64,000 nt of DNA from Xanthomonas sp. 10-10 (GTDB lineage: Bacteria; Pseudomonadota; Gammaproteobacteria; Xanthomonadales; Xanthomonadaceae): assembly GCF_040182365.1 (NCBI RefSeq), contig NZ_CP144460.1:3906001-3970000 (forward strand), written 5' to 3'. Positions 17,705 to 27,861 of the stretch are shown here, in pieces. Both the position numbers and the translations under genes were made by a program. The notes beneath the pieces were generated by a model. It saw only the letters and a program-made list of their open reading frames with translations, did not search any database and was not told where the DNA came from. Each line of letters begins with the position of its first letter. Within the stretch, counting starts at the first letter, position 1.

Positions 17705-18163
17705 ATGAAACCACGGAATTGGATGAGTCGTACTGCATGGCTGGCGCTTGCACTGGCGCAATGCATGCTTGCCGTACCGGTCATGGCCGAATCGGCAAGG
17801 CACGGAACCATTGCAGCGCTGGAACCCATCGAAAACAAGGGCGACAACGTTCCAGAGCGCACCAAGCGCCTGAAGAATGCAGCTTCGAACTTCGGCGGCA
17901 TGGCGGGCAGCTTTCTCGGCCTGAAATCCAACAGCCCACTTGGTGTGGAGGCCGGGGCGGCGGCAGGCACTTATGCCGGCAAGCAGGTTGGCGACAGAGT
18001 CGTCAGCAACGGCGCAGCCTCGCACTACATGCTCAAGATCCGTTTCGACAACAAGTCGCAGGTAACCGTGACCAAGCCGAGTGCCGAAGTCTCAGGCTTG
18101 GCAGTTGGCAGCCGGGTCACCGTCACAGGCAAGGGCGAAAGCATGCGCATCACTGCAGAATGA
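17705..18163 (+). CDS. Exported glycine-zipper-like protein
   Basis: This protein of 152 residues has its ATG behind CAAGGAA. Signal peptide: about residues 1-28 (MKPRNWMSRTAWLALALAQC...VMA, before ESAR). The middle (residues about 60-98) alternates Gly and small residues in two stretches (NFGGMAGSFLGLKS, GVEAGAAAGTYAGKQVGDRV), as in SlyB/glycine-zipper outer-membrane proteins. The C-terminal third (YMLKIRFDNKSQVTVTKPS, LAVGSRVTVTGKGESMRI) resembles the SlyB C-terminal beta domain, which places it in the cell envelope. The lipobox cysteine of SlyB is not evident. A terminator follows. Confidence 0.68.
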   Translation: MKPRNWMSRTAWLALALAQCMLAVPVMAESARHGTIAALEPIENKGDNVPERTKRLKNAASNFGGMAGSFLGLKSNSPLGVEAGAAAGTYAGKQVGDRVVSNGAASHYMLKIRFDNKSQVTVTKPSAEVSGLAVGSRVTVTGKGESMRITAE

Positions 18164-18190
18164 GCACTTACCGAGAATCAGGACTTCGAA

Positions 18191-18220
18191 ATAAAAAAGC
18201 GCCCAAGGGCGCTTTTTTAT
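18191..18220. terminator. Bidirectional terminator between the secreted-protein gene and gap
   Basis: A symmetrical A6-gcgccc-aa-gggcgc-T6 hairpin can end transcription from either side. Confidence 0.93.
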
Positions 18221-18236
18221 TCAATGAAGACAGCGC

Positions 18237-19693
<1,457 letters not shown>

Positions 19694-20206
19694 ATGCGTC
19701 GCACTCTGTCCTCCTTGGTTCTGGCTCTGGCTGCCACCCCGGCGCTGGCCGCCGGCGTGATGCATTACACCGAAAAGGCGTCGCTGCCTGTGGACGGTGA
19801 AGCACGCGAAGTCGCCGCACTGTTCGACACCTGGAACGCCGCGCTGGCCACGGGCAACCCGCACAAGGTGGCCGATCTGTATGCGCCCGATGGCGTGCTG
19901 CTGCCGACCGTGTCCAACGAAGTACGCGCCTCGCGCCAGCAGATCGAAAAGTACTTCGAGATGTTCCTGACCAAAAAGCCCCAGGGCGTGGTCAATTACC
20001 GCACCGTGCGCGTGCTCGATGACGACAGCGCGGTGGATGCGGGCGTGTACACCTTTACGCTGACCGACAAGGACGGCAAGAAGAGCGATGTGCAGGCGCG
20101 CTACACCTTCGTCTACGAAAAGCGCGACGGCAAGTGGCTGATCATCAACCACCACAGCTCGGCAATGCCGGAAGTGGATGCCCCGCAGGTCGCCAGGGCC
20201 AAGTAG
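19694..20206 (+). CDS. Exported SnoaL-like/DUF4440-type protein
   Basis: This protein of 170 residues has its ATG behind CGGAG. Signal peptide: MRRTLSSLVLALAATPALAA. The mature part is a single cone-shaped SnoaL/NTF2-like domain: EVAALFDTWNAALATGNPHKVADLYAPDGVLLPT, then RQQIEKYFEMFL, VNYRTVRVLDDDSAV and ARYTFVYEKRDGKWLIINHHSS. The ending is characteristic of the CaMKII-association-domain/SgcJ-type family. No catalytic role can be assigned; such exported domains may bind small ligands or self-associate. It is separated from the following ompW by 301 bp. Confidence 0.78.
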   Translation: MRRTLSSLVLALAATPALAAGVMHYTEKASLPVDGEAREVAALFDTWNAALATGNPHKVADLYAPDGVLLPTVSNEVRASRQQIEKYFEMFLTKKPQGVVNYRTVRVLDDDSAVDAGVYTFTLTDKDGKKSDVQARYTFVYEKRDGKWLIINHHSSAMPEVDAPQVARAK

Positions 20207-20433
20207 TGCCGGCGCCCCGGAGTACGCCGCCCGCTGTCTGCGCCCTACCGCGTATCACCGTCGGCACGCCTCCCCCGCCGACGGTGGCGCGGCCCGTAAC
20301 GCACTGCGCATCCGACCTGCGGCCTGCCTGCGACAAGCGCCATGGCGCGCCGCGCTGCTGCCATTGCGCAGCGATGCTGCCGCCGACCCATCCCCCCCAG
20401 CATCGCGATGACCCGGATGGTTGCGGCCCCGGT

Positions 20434-20447
20434 TTGATCAGGATCAA
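20434..20447. promoter_or_regulatory. Perfect FNR/Anr-type box upstream of ompW
   Basis: TTGAT-CAGG-ATCAA matches the FNR/Anr consensus (TTGAT-N4-ATCAA) without mismatch. Its 3' end is 60 bp before the ompW start codon. OmpW of E. coli is known to be regulated by FNR, which supports the reading. It lies within a 301-bp gene-free stretch that otherwise shows nothing recognisable. Confidence 0.7.
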
Positions 20448-20507
20448 GGCGGCGGCCGCGCAAACCCTCAAGACTTCGTCCATCCCCTGCACACAACGAG
20501 ACCCTCT

Positions 20508-21131
20508 ATGCGCATGCGCTCTCCCCTTCTGCTCGCCGGCCTGGCCGCCAGCCTTGCCAGCGTCCCCGCACTGGCTCAATCCAAAGGTGACTGGACCGTT
20601 GCCGTCGGCGCGCACCAGGTCGCTCCCAAATCCGACAATGGCCGCCTGGTCGGCGGCACGCTCGAAGCGGACGTGGGCAAGGACATCAAACCGACCTTTA
20701 CGGCCGAATACTTCATCGCCGACAACCTGGGCATCGAAGTACTGGCAGCGCTGCCGTTCGAGCACGACATCGCCTTGCGCGGGCTGGGCCGCGTCGGCAG
20801 CACCAAGCATCTGCCGCCGGTGATCTCGCTGCAATACCACTTCAACAGCCAGGGCAAGGTATCGCCGTTCGTCGGCGCCGGCATCAATTACACGCGGTTC
20901 TTCAGCACCGATACCCGCGGCGCACTGGCTGGCAGCGAGCTGGAACTGGATGATTCGTGGGGCCTGGCCCTGCATGCCGGGCTGGACTTCAAGCTCGGCG
21001 AACGCGGTGCGTTGCGCGTCAACGCGCGCTGGATCGACATCGACAGCGAAGCCCGCCTCGACGGTACCCGCATCGGCACGGTCAATATCGACCCGCTGGT
21101 CTACGGCGCGGCATACGTGTATCGGTTCTGA
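20508..21131 (+). CDS. ompW: OmpW family outer membrane protein (copy 1)
   Basis: This protein of 207 residues has a signal peptide MRMRSPLLLAGLAASLASVPALAQS. It is an eight-stranded OmpW barrel: GDWTVAVGAHQVAPKSDNG at the start, TFTAEYFIADNLGIEVLAALPFEHDI, HLPPVISLQYHFN, KVSPFVGAGINYTRFF, and a C-terminal phenylalanine (AAYVYRF) as the barrel-assembly signal. OmpW proteins form narrow hydrophobic channels for small apolar compounds and respond to oxygen and stress. A perfect FNR-type box lies 60 bp upstream. A second paralogue follows 119 bp downstream. Confidence 0.9.
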   Translation: MRMRSPLLLAGLAASLASVPALAQSKGDWTVAVGAHQVAPKSDNGRLVGGTLEADVGKDIKPTFTAEYFIADNLGIEVLAALPFEHDIALRGLGRVGSTKHLPPVISLQYHFNSQGKVSPFVGAGINYTRFFSTDTRGALAGSELELDDSWGLALHAGLDFKLGERGALRVNARWIDIDSEARLDGTRIGTVNIDPLVYGAAYVYRF

Positions 21132-21207
21132 GGTACAGCGGCAAGCGCGATGCATCTCTGGCACACTTGACCTCCAGGGACGTGCATCCACCGCCGGAGT
21201 TGCGGAC

Positions 21208-21238
21208 AGGTCGGACACGTCGAACGCCTGTCCGACCT
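21208..21238 (+). promoter_or_regulatory. Hairpin in front of the second ompW-like gene
   Basis: A 10-bp perfect inverted repeat (aggtcggaca / tgtccgacct, 11-nt loop) ends 12 nt before the start codon. It lies beside or over the ribosome-binding area, so it could attenuate or stabilise the mRNA. It lacks a T run. Confidence 0.45.
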
Positions 21239-21250
21239 ACCGGGGATTCC

Positions 21251-21865
21251 ATGAGCATGTTCATCCGCACCGCCCTCGCCATCGCATTGGCCGCTTCGGC
21301 CACTCCCGTCCTTGCACAGTCGGCCGGCCATTGGACAACCGGCTACGGCGCGGGCTATGTCTCGCCCAAGTCCGACAGCGGCAACTTCGGCGGCGCACGC
21401 GCCGAGATCAAGGGTGCGCCGGCACTGTCGTTCACCTACGAATACTTCATCCGCAACAACCTCGGTATCGAGGTGCATGCCGCCGTTGCAGGCAAGCACG
21501 ATCTCGAGCTGGAAGGCGTCGGCAAGGTGGGCAGCTATTGGTCGGTGCCGCCCAGCGTGCTGTTGCAGTACCACATCAATGGCTACGGCACGGTGTCGCC
21601 GTTCGTGGGCGTGGGCATCAACTACACCACCTTCCTCGGCGAAGACACCGAGCAAGCCTTCGGCAACAGCGAGCTGCGCTTCGGCGACTCGGTCGGCGCC
21701 ACCGCGCACGTCGGTGTGGACTTCATCTTCAACGACCGCAGCGGGCTGCGCGTGGATGCGCGCTGGACCGATTCGCGCAGCAATGTCGATTTCAACGGCG
21801 CGCGGCTTGGCAAGGCGCGGGTCGATCCGTTGACCTATGGCATTTCGTACCTGGTCTATTACTGA
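21251..21865 (+). CDS. OmpW family outer membrane protein (copy 2)
   Basis: This protein of 204 residues has a signal peptide MSMFIRTALAIALAASATPVLAQS. It is clearly paralogous to the preceding gene: GYGAGYVSPKSDSGNFGG, LSFTYEYFIRNNLGIEVHAAVAGKHDLE, SVPPSVLLQYHIN, TVSPFVGVGINYTTFLGEDT. It ends with aromatic residues (SYLVYY), as outer membrane barrels do. Tandem placement indicates an old duplication, since divergence is substantial. The start is preceded by GGGG and by the 10-bp hairpin. It may be cotranscribed with copy 1. Confidence 0.88.
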   Translation: MSMFIRTALAIALAASATPVLAQSAGHWTTGYGAGYVSPKSDSGNFGGARAEIKGAPALSFTYEYFIRNNLGIEVHAAVAGKHDLELEGVGKVGSYWSVPPSVLLQYHINGYGTVSPFVGVGINYTTFLGEDTEQAFGNSELRFGDSVGATAHVGVDFIFNDRSGLRVDARWTDSRSNVDFNGARLGKARVDPLTYGISYLVYY

Positions 21866-21950
21866 TCGCGCTGCCGCTGTCGCAGTGCTGCGCGGCGACG
21901 TGGCAGCGACAGCCATCAAACCGTCCCGGACGGTTGCGTACAATCGGGGG

Positions 21951-22766
21951 ATGAAGACCTTCTCCCCCTCTCTCGTTGTGCTTGCCGTGGCGCTGACTGC
22001 GGCCTTCCAGCCGGTCACCGCCTTCGCCTGGGGCCCGCAGGGCCACCGTCTGGTGGCGCGCATTGCCGAAACCGAATTGAACCCGCAGGCACGCGCGCAG
22101 GTGGCGCAGCTGCTTGCCGGCGAGCCGGACCCCACCTTGCACGGTGTCGCGACCTGGGCCGACGAGTTGCGCGAGCACGATCCGGATCTGGGCAAGCGCT
22201 CGGGGCCATGGCATTACGTCAACCTGGGCGAACACGACTGCGACTATGCGCCACCGCGCGATTGCCCGGACGGCAACTGCGTGATCGCCGCACTCGATCG
22301 CCAGACTGCCGTGCTCGCCGACCGTCGCCAGCCGCTGGAGGTACGACGCCAGGCGTTGAAGTTCGTGGTGCATTTTGTCGGCGATATCCATCAGCCGATG
22401 CACGCCGGTTATGCGCACGACAAGGGCGGCAACGATTTCCAGCTGCAGGTCGATGGCAAGGGCAGCAACCTGCATGCGTTATGGGATAGCGGCATGCTCA
22501 ACGACCGCCACCTCAGCGACGACGCCTATCTGCAACGCCTGCTGGCGTTGCCGGCCGCCACGGCGGTCTCTTCCGCGCTGCCGCCGCCGGCGGCGGCATG
22601 GGCGCAGGCGTCGTGCAAGATCGCCATCACCCCCGGCGTGTATCCCGACGCGCACGTATTGCCGGCCAGCTACATCGCCACCTATCGTCCGATTGCCGAG
22701 ACGCAGTTGCGGCTGGCGGGCGACCGACTGGCCGCCGTGCTCAACGCGGCGCTGGCCACCCCCTGA
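21951..22766 (+). CDS. Exported S1/P1-type zinc nuclease
   Basis: This protein of 271 residues has a signal peptide of about 26 residues, cleaved to leave Trp as mature residue 1 (WGPQGHRLVARIAE). The S1/P1 family needs that free N-terminal Trp plus His as zinc ligands. Further ligands are visible: VATWADELR (Asp), GPWHYVNL (His), VHFVGDIHQPMHAG (His, Asp, His), GGNDFQL and NLHALWDSG (His, Asp). Such enzymes degrade single-stranded DNA and RNA and remove 3'-phosphates in the periplasm or outside the cell. It is followed after 13 nt by a metallo-hydrolase gene. Confidence 0.9.
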   Translation: MKTFSPSLVVLAVALTAAFQPVTAFAWGPQGHRLVARIAETELNPQARAQVAQLLAGEPDPTLHGVATWADELREHDPDLGKRSGPWHYVNLGEHDCDYAPPRDCPDGNCVIAALDRQTAVLADRRQPLEVRRQALKFVVHFVGDIHQPMHAGYAHDKGGNDFQLQVDGKGSNLHALWDSGMLNDRHLSDDAYLQRLLALPAATAVSSALPPPAAAWAQASCKIAITPGVYPDAHVLPASYIATYRPIAETQLRLAGDRLAAVLNAALATP

Positions 22767-22779
22767 CGCGGAGGCAACC

Positions 22780-23604
22780 ATGCAGCCCGAGGTTCTGGCG
22801 TTCTTCCACGCCGACAGCAGCACCTTCACCTACGTGGTCGCCGATGCGGCGTCCGGCGCGGCGGCGGTGATCGACCCGGCACTGGACTATGCAGCCGATA
22901 CCGGCGCCATCGGGACCCACGCAGCGCAGGCCATCGCCGATGCCATCCGGCAACGCGGCTGGCAGCTGCACTGGCTGCTGGAAACCCATGCGCATGCCGA
23001 TCACTTGTCGGCCGCGCAGTGGCTGAAGCAGCAATGGCCACAGGCGCAGGTCGGAATCGGCGAAGGGATTGTTCAAGTGCAGCAGACGCTGGCCCCGCGC
23101 TATGGGTTGCCGCAGCACTTTCGCCCAGATGGCTCGCAGTTCGACCATCTGTTTGCCGATGACGAACGCTTCGGGCTTGGCAGTGTGGAGGGGCGCGTCA
23201 TCGCGGTGCCCGGGCATACCAGCGACAGCATTGCGTACCTAATCGGCGATGCGCTGTTTCCTGGCGATTCGTTGTTCATGCCCGACGCAGGCACGGCGCG
23301 ATGCGACTTTCCTGGCGGCAATGCGCGGCAACTGTATGCCTCGATCCAGCGCCTGTATGCGCTTGCAGACGACACCCGTGTATTCGTCTGTCATGACTAC
23401 GGCCCCGGTGGCCGGGCAGTGGCGCACCAGACCAGCATTGGCGAACAACGGCGCAGCAATATCCACGTGCGCGATGGCGTGGATGTCGAAGCATTCGTCG
23501 CGCAACGGCAGGCACGCGACGCCACGCTTGCCGCGCCCAAGCTGATCCGGCCGGCGTTGCAGGCCAACCTTCAGGCGGGCAGCTGCGCGGGCGTGGCTCG
23601 GTAG
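22780..23604 (+). CDS. MBL-fold hydrolase, ETHE1/Blh-like (putative persulfide dioxygenase)
   Basis: This protein of 274 residues has its ATG behind GAGG. Metal-site motifs are [12 protein letters not shown] (H70, H72, D74, H75), [22 protein letters not shown] and VFVCHDY. The tail [20 protein letters not shown] resembles ETHE1/Blh enzymes, which bind mononuclear iron and oxidise glutathione persulfide. This gene has no fused rhodanese domain and no BigR neighbour here, so the substrate is inferred only. It is separated from the S1/P1 nuclease gene by 13 nt and is likely cotranscribed with it, though the functions look unrelated. Confidence 0.8.
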   Translation: MQPEVLAFFHADSSTFTYVVADAASGAAAVIDPALDYAADTGAIGTHAAQAIADAIRQRGWQLHWLLETHAHADHLSAAQWLKQQWPQAQVGIGEGIVQVQQTLAPRYGLPQHFRPDGSQFDHLFADDERFGLGSVEGRVIAVPGHTSDSIAYLIGDALFPGDSLFMPDAGTARCDFPGGNARQLYASIQRLYALADDTRVFVCHDYGPGGRAVAHQTSIGEQRRSNIHVRDGVDVEAFVAQRQARDATLAAPKLIRPALQANLQAGSCAGVAR

Positions 23605-23677
23605 CGCCGGTTGGCGTTCGCCACGCGGCTTGGGCGCAGCCGCTATGATCGGGGTCTTGCCCCGGTTGGAATTTCCC

Positions 23678-24454
23678 ATGCGTACCATCGGTTTCTGGCA
23701 ACGCACCGCGTGTGCGTTGATGCTCGCTTTGCCCGTCCTGGCCGCTGCGCAGACCGCGCCTGTCACCGTGTTCGCCGCGGCCAGCCTGAAAGAGTCGATG
23801 GACGAGGCTGCCGCCGCTTACGAAAAAGCCTCCGGCACGCCGGTGCGGGTGTCGTATGCCGCAAGTTCCGCCCTGGCGCGCCAGATCGAACAAGGCGCAC
23901 CGGCGGACGTGTTCTTCTCGGCCGATCTGGAATGGATGGATTACCTGCAGCAGCGCGGCCTGGTCGTGCCGGGACAGCGCCGCAACCTGCTCGGCAATAC
24001 GCTGGTGCTGATCGCACCGGCCACCAGCAAGGTGCGGGTGGATCCACGCACACCCGGCGCCATCGCCAAGGCGCTCGGCGAGACTGGACGCCTGGCGGTG
24101 GGCCAGACCAGCAGCGTGCCGGCCGGCAAGTACGCCGCCGCCTCGCTGCGCAAGCTGGGTCAGTGGGATGGCCTGAGCAATCGTCTGGCCGAATCGGAGA
24201 GCGTGCGCGCCGCACTGATGCTGGTCTCGCGTGGTGAGGCGCCGCTGGGCATCGTCTACGGCTCGGATGCACGCGCCGAGCCCAAGGTGCGCGTGGTCGC
24301 CACGTTCCCCGCCGACAGCCACGACGCCATCGTGTATCCGGTGGCGGCCCTGAAGAACAGCAGCACGCCCGAGGCCACCAAGTTCGTGCAGTGGCTGAGC
24401 AGCAAGCCGGCCAAGGCGATCTTCGTGCGTCGCGGCTTTTCGTTGCAGGATTGA
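23678..24454 (+). CDS. modA: Molybdate ABC transporter, periplasmic binding protein
   Basis: This protein of 258 residues has a signal peptide of about 23 residues ([12 protein letters not shown]). ModA motifs are [50 protein letters not shown], the domain-linking [23 protein letters not shown], and [20 protein letters not shown]. The two Ser of AAS and ASS line the oxyanion pocket. It delivers molybdate (or tungstate) to ModBC, encoded immediately downstream; modB starts 16 nt after the stop. Confidence 0.92.
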   Translation: MRTIGFWQRTACALMLALPVLAAAQTAPVTVFAAASLKESMDEAAAAYEKASGTPVRVSYAASSALARQIEQGAPADVFFSADLEWMDYLQQRGLVVPGQRRNLLGNTLVLIAPATSKVRVDPRTPGAIAKALGETGRLAVGQTSSVPAGKYAAASLRKLGQWDGLSNRLAESESVRAALMLVSRGEAPLGIVYGSDARAEPKVRVVATFPADSHDAIVYPVAALKNSSTPEATKFVQWLSSKPAKAIFVRRGFSLQD

Positions 24455-24470
24455 GGTACACCGCCTGTCG

Positions 24471-25157
24471 ATGTTCACCGCTGAAGAAGTCACCGCGATC
24501 GGCCTGAGCCTGAAGGTCGCGCTGGTTGCCGCCATCGCCAGCCTGCCGCCGGGCATCGCCTGCGGCTGGCTGCTGGCGCGGCGGCGCTTCCCGGGCAAGG
24601 CGCTGCTGGACGCCCTTCTGCACTTGCCGCTGGTGATGCCGCCGGTGGTGACCGGCTACGCGCTGCTGGTGGTGCTGGGCACGCAAGGGCCGGTCGGCAG
24701 CTGGTTGCTGGAATACCTCGGCATCCAGTTCGCGTTCCGCTGGACCGGTGCGGCGCTGGCATGCGCGGTGATGGGGTTCCCGTTGATGGTGCGCGCAATC
24801 CGCTTGTCGATCGAAGCCACCGATCGCCGCCTGGAAGCGGCCGCCGCCACGCTCGGCGCAGGACCGTGGCGGGTGTTTTTCAGCATCACCCTGCCGCTGG
24901 CCTGGCCTGGCCTGGTGGCCGGCGTGGTGCTGGCGTTTGCCAAGGCGCTGGGCGAATTCGGCGCGACGATCACGTTCGTGTCGAATATCCCCGGCCAGAC
25001 GCAGACGCTGTCGTCGGCCATCTATGGATTGATGCAGGTGCCGGGCATGGAATCGGGCGTGTGGCGCCTGGCCGGCGTGGCGCTGGCGATCTCGCTGGGA
25101 GCGCTGCTGTTGTCGGAGTGGTTGGTGCGCAGACAGTATCGGCGCGAGGACGATTGA
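24471..25157 (+). CDS. modB: Molybdate ABC transporter, permease
   Basis: This 228-residue inner-membrane permease has five to six hydrophobic helices. It carries the ABC coupling (EAA) loop RRLEAAAATLGAGPWRVFFSITLPLAWPG and the ModB/CysT-family ending AFAKALGEFGATITFVSNIPG, in which the Gly-Glu-Phe-Gly-Ala residues are diagnostic for ModB. The stop overlaps the modC start by one base (TGATG). Confidence 0.93.
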   Translation: MFTAEEVTAIGLSLKVALVAAIASLPPGIACGWLLARRRFPGKALLDALLHLPLVMPPVVTGYALLVVLGTQGPVGSWLLEYLGIQFAFRWTGAALACAVMGFPLMVRAIRLSIEATDRRLEAAAATLGAGPWRVFFSITLPLAWPGLVAGVVLAFAKALGEFGATITFVSNIPGQTQTLSSAIYGLMQVPGMESGVWRLAGVALAISLGALLLSEWLVRRQYRREDD

Positions 25158-25768
25158 TGCTGGATCTGGATCTTCACCTGCAACGCGGCCATTTTCAGCG
25201 GCATATCCGTATCCAGGACGATGCGCGGGTAGTGGCGTTGGTAGGCCCTTCCGGTGCCGGCAAGACCAGTGTGCTCAATGCCATTGCCGGCCTGCTACGG
25301 CCGCACGCCGGGCATATCCGTATCGATGGACGCTGCCTGTTCGATCACGCGCAGGGCGTGGACGTGCCGACGCATCGACGCAGGATCGGTTATGTGTTTC
25401 AGGATGCGCGGCTGTTCCCGCATCTGGATGTGCGGCGCAACCTGCATTACGGCCGGCACGCGCGCGGTGCGGCATTCGGATTCGACGACGTGGTGGCCCT
25501 GCTCGGTATCGCCCCGCTGCTGCAACGCCGCCCACGCAATCTGTCAGGTGGCGAGGCGCAACGCGTGGCCATCGGCCGCGCACTGCTGTCGCAACCGGCC
25601 ATCCTGTTGTTCGACGAACCGTTGTCCGCACTGGACCAGGCACGCCGCGAAGAGTTGATCCCTTACCTGCAGCGCGTGCGCGATGAGATCCGTCTGCCGA
25701 TGCTGTATGTCAGCCACAACCCGGATGAGGTACAGCGCATCGCCGACAGCGTGCATGTAGTGCAGTGA
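25157..25768 (+). CDS. modC: Molybdate ABC transporter ATP-binding protein, short form
   Basis: This protein of 203 residues has Walker A GPSGAGKTSVLNAIAG (about 30-45), Q-loop YVFQDARLFPHL, signature NLSGGEAQRVAIGRALL, Walker B ILLFDEPLSALD and switch His YVSHNPDEV. The usual ModC is about 350 residues and carries a C-terminal TOBE/Mop domain that senses molybdate; this protein ends just after the nucleotide-binding domain (DSVHVVQ). The frame ends with a normal stop, and no Mop-like sequence follows in any frame that I can see. Confidence 0.88.
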   Translation: MLDLDLHLQRGHFQRHIRIQDDARVVALVGPSGAGKTSVLNAIAGLLRPHAGHIRIDGRCLFDHAQGVDVPTHRRRIGYVFQDARLFPHLDVRRNLHYGRHARGAAFGFDDVVALLGIAPLLQRRPRNLSGGEAQRVAIGRALLSQPAILLFDEPLSALDQARREELIPYLQRVRDEIRLPMLYVSHNPDEVQRIADSVHVVQ

Positions 25769-25993
25769 GACGCTGGTGGGCGACGGGACGGGCGAAGAGC
25801 GGCCTGCCGATGTAATCGGCGCCCGCGTCCGGCCGATATCCATCACGGTGATCCGAGAGTTGTCTTGCCCGTTGCAGACGATGCCGCGCTACGTCGTTGA
25901 TCACGCCAGTGCCTGCATGACGAAGGCCTGGATGTTGCCGCTGCGCGACAGCCGTTGCTGCGCACGCACATCAAGCGCCGCAATCACGTCCGC

Positions 25994-26575
25994 TCACTGC
26001 GCAACCTTGCCGGTACGCACGCTCACCTTGCCCTGCCGCACTTCGAAGGTAAACGCGAACGACAACGTCACCGGCACCGGCTCTGCATGCGTCGCACCGC
26101 TGCAATCATCCAGCGCCGCCGGCTGTGCGACATCCGGCGCATAGGTGCATAGTGCGGCGGGAACAAACTGCCAGTGCTGCACGGTCGTGCGCACGGCGTG
26201 CAGCAGGTCGGTGTTTTCCGGCAACAGCCCGGCCGCACATTCGTCGCGATCGGACATGGGGTCCACGCGTTGCACTGCGCCGTCGGCTGCAAGAATCACA
26301 TGCGCACACACCGTGGTTGGCGGCAAGGTCTGACGCGGCGAATCGGCCGGCAGCACCGGCGCCTCGCTGCGCAGGGCGCGCGGCATGCGGAACCGCTGGG
26401 TTTGCGCCAGCGTATACGAGGCGACGGCACCACCACCGCCACCGGATTGCGGCGGCAGCATGCGTTGATCCACCGAATCCTCGCGCTGACTGCGCTCCTG
26501 CTCTGCCATGCGCTGCGTTGCGCAGCCGCACAGGCTCATCGCGACGACGCCGCACCATGCCAGACCGTCCTTCAT
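25994..26575 (-). CDS. Putative lipoprotein of the BlaI/M56 locus
   Basis: This protein of 193 residues has an N-terminal signal with cysteines at the expected lipobox position (MKDGLAWCGVVAMSLCGCATQ, lipidation probably at Cys18). The mature part is Gln- and Pro-rich at first (with a Gly run), then holds VCAHVILAADGAVQRVDPMS and VRTTVQHWQFVPAAL, which resemble the TonB C-terminal fold used in the neighbour's periplasmic domain. The start overlaps the stop of the M56 gene by 4 nt (ATGA), so it is the third cistron of a regulatory operon. The function is unknown. Confidence 0.65.
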   Translation of the reverse strand: MKDGLAWCGVVAMSLCGCATQRMAEQERSQREDSVDQRMLPPQSGGGGGAVASYTLAQTQRFRMPRALRSEAPVLPADSPRQTLPPTTVCAHVILAADGAVQRVDPMSDRDECAAGLLPENTDLLHAVRTTVQHWQFVPAALCTYAPDVAQPAALDDCSGATHAEPVPVTLSFAFTFEVRQGKVSVRTGKVAQ

Positions 26576-27861
26576 GGCAGTGCCCCTTGTTTTGCGCATC
26601 CTGCGGATGCAACGCAGTCATCGATGCGCCGGGATTGCGACGCAAGGCGCTGGCTGCCGCCAGCATCGGTGGATGCGCCCGCCTGTTCCGGCGGGTCCAG
26701 CTCGAACCGGACCGGCACACGTATCTGGGAAGCCACCGGCCTGCCGTCTGCAGTTGCCGGTTTGAAGCGCCAGTGACGCGCGGCATCGAGCACGGACCGA
26801 TCGAACACTCCGGCCGGCCGGCTATGCACGATCACGACGCGGTCGGGCGTGCCGCCCGGGCTGACGTCGATCTGCAACTCGACAAAACCGGCAAGGTGTG
26901 CAGTGAGCGCTTCGGCTGGATAACGGGGCGGCTGCATCGTGCTGAAATCCACCGCATTGCCGGGCGTCGGTGTCGCGCCCAGACGCGCAGGCTGGATGAC
27001 CCAACCGGCAAGACTGGCAACGCCTGCAACCGCCATCACCATGCGCAGGTCCCATTGTGCACGGCGCATCTCCCGCGCCGGGGCGCGCAGCGCGGAAATG
27101 CGTTGCGTCAACGGATGCGTCGCGGCCCAGCGGCACGCCAACGGCGACCATCTGCTGCCCAGCTGGCATTTGAGCATCGCGCCGGCATAGCTGCGCCGTT
27201 TGCCCGGATGGCGCGCAAGCACGGCGGCGTCGCAGGCCAGCTCCTGATCCAGCCGGAATGCACGCCATGCCAGATGCACGAGCGGATTGAACCAGCCGAT
27301 GCACAGCAGCACGGTGGCCAGCAGATTCGCCTGCAGATCGCCACGGCGCAGATGCAATCGCTCGTGGGCCAGGATCAAGGCACGCTCGTCGGCGCTGTAG
27401 CGCGTGGTGAAATCGGTCGGCAGCACGATCCGCGGGCGCATGACTCCCAGCGAAGCAGGCAGCCCGACATCATGCGTGGCAACCCATAGCGTGTTGTCCA
27501 GCGCATGCAGCGGGCCAAGACTGCGCAAGAAGCGCCGCTGACCACGCCACACCATGCCCGCGCTCAACACCGCGCCCGCCAGCCACACCGCGATCAACCA
27601 CTGCTGCACGCCTGCCGCGCCATTGCCAGTGCCCGGTGCGAGCGGGATGGCGGTCAGGGCCGGCACCTGCACGACCACCGCCCCCACTGGCGGGCCAGGT
27701 AGCACGGCTGCCAGCAGCGCGAGCGGCACGCTGGCCCAGATTGCATAGGCTGCGGTGGCACCCAGCCAAATGCGCAGCGGACGGCGCAGCAGCAGGCACG
27801 CCAGCAATGCGACCGTGGTGTAGGCCGTGGCGCGCAGCCACATCAGCGCGTCAGGGCTCAT
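26572..27861 (-). CDS. M56 (BlaR1-like) membrane metallopeptidase with TonB-type C-terminal domain
   Basis: This 429-residue protein has four predicted membrane segments (about 10-28, 34-56, 85-105 and 276-292). The zinc motif HERLH (residues 166-170) in LILAHERLHLRRGD is followed by DQELACDAAVL (third ligand Glu207). After the last helix is a periplasmic TonB C-terminal-like domain (PPRYPAEALTAHLAGFVELQIDVSPGG, HWRFKPATADGRPV). BlaR1 relatives sense cell-wall stress or beta-lactam and cleave the BlaI-type repressor encoded just upstream; here the penicillin-binding sensor is replaced by the TonB-like domain, so the signal is unknown. Confidence 0.85.
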   Translation of the reverse strand: MSPDALMWLRATAYTTVALLACLLLRRPLRIWLGATAAYAIWASVPLALLAAVLPGPPVGAVVVQVPALTAIPLAPGTGNGAAGVQQWLIAVWLAGAVLSAGMVWRGQRRFLRSLGPLHALDNTLWVATHDVGLPASLGVMRPRIVLPTDFTTRYSADERALILAHERLHLRRGDLQANLLATVLLCIGWFNPLVHLAWRAFRLDQELACDAAVLARHPGKRRSYAGAMLKCQLGSRWSPLACRWAATHPLTQRISALRAPAREMRRAQWDLRMVMAVAGVASLAGWVIQPARLGATPTPGNAVDFSTMQPPRYPAEALTAHLAGFVELQIDVSPGGTPDRVVIVHSRPAGVFDRSVLDAARHWRFKPATADGRPVASQIRVPVRFELDPPEQAGASTDAGGSQRLASQSRRIDDCVASAGCAKQGALP

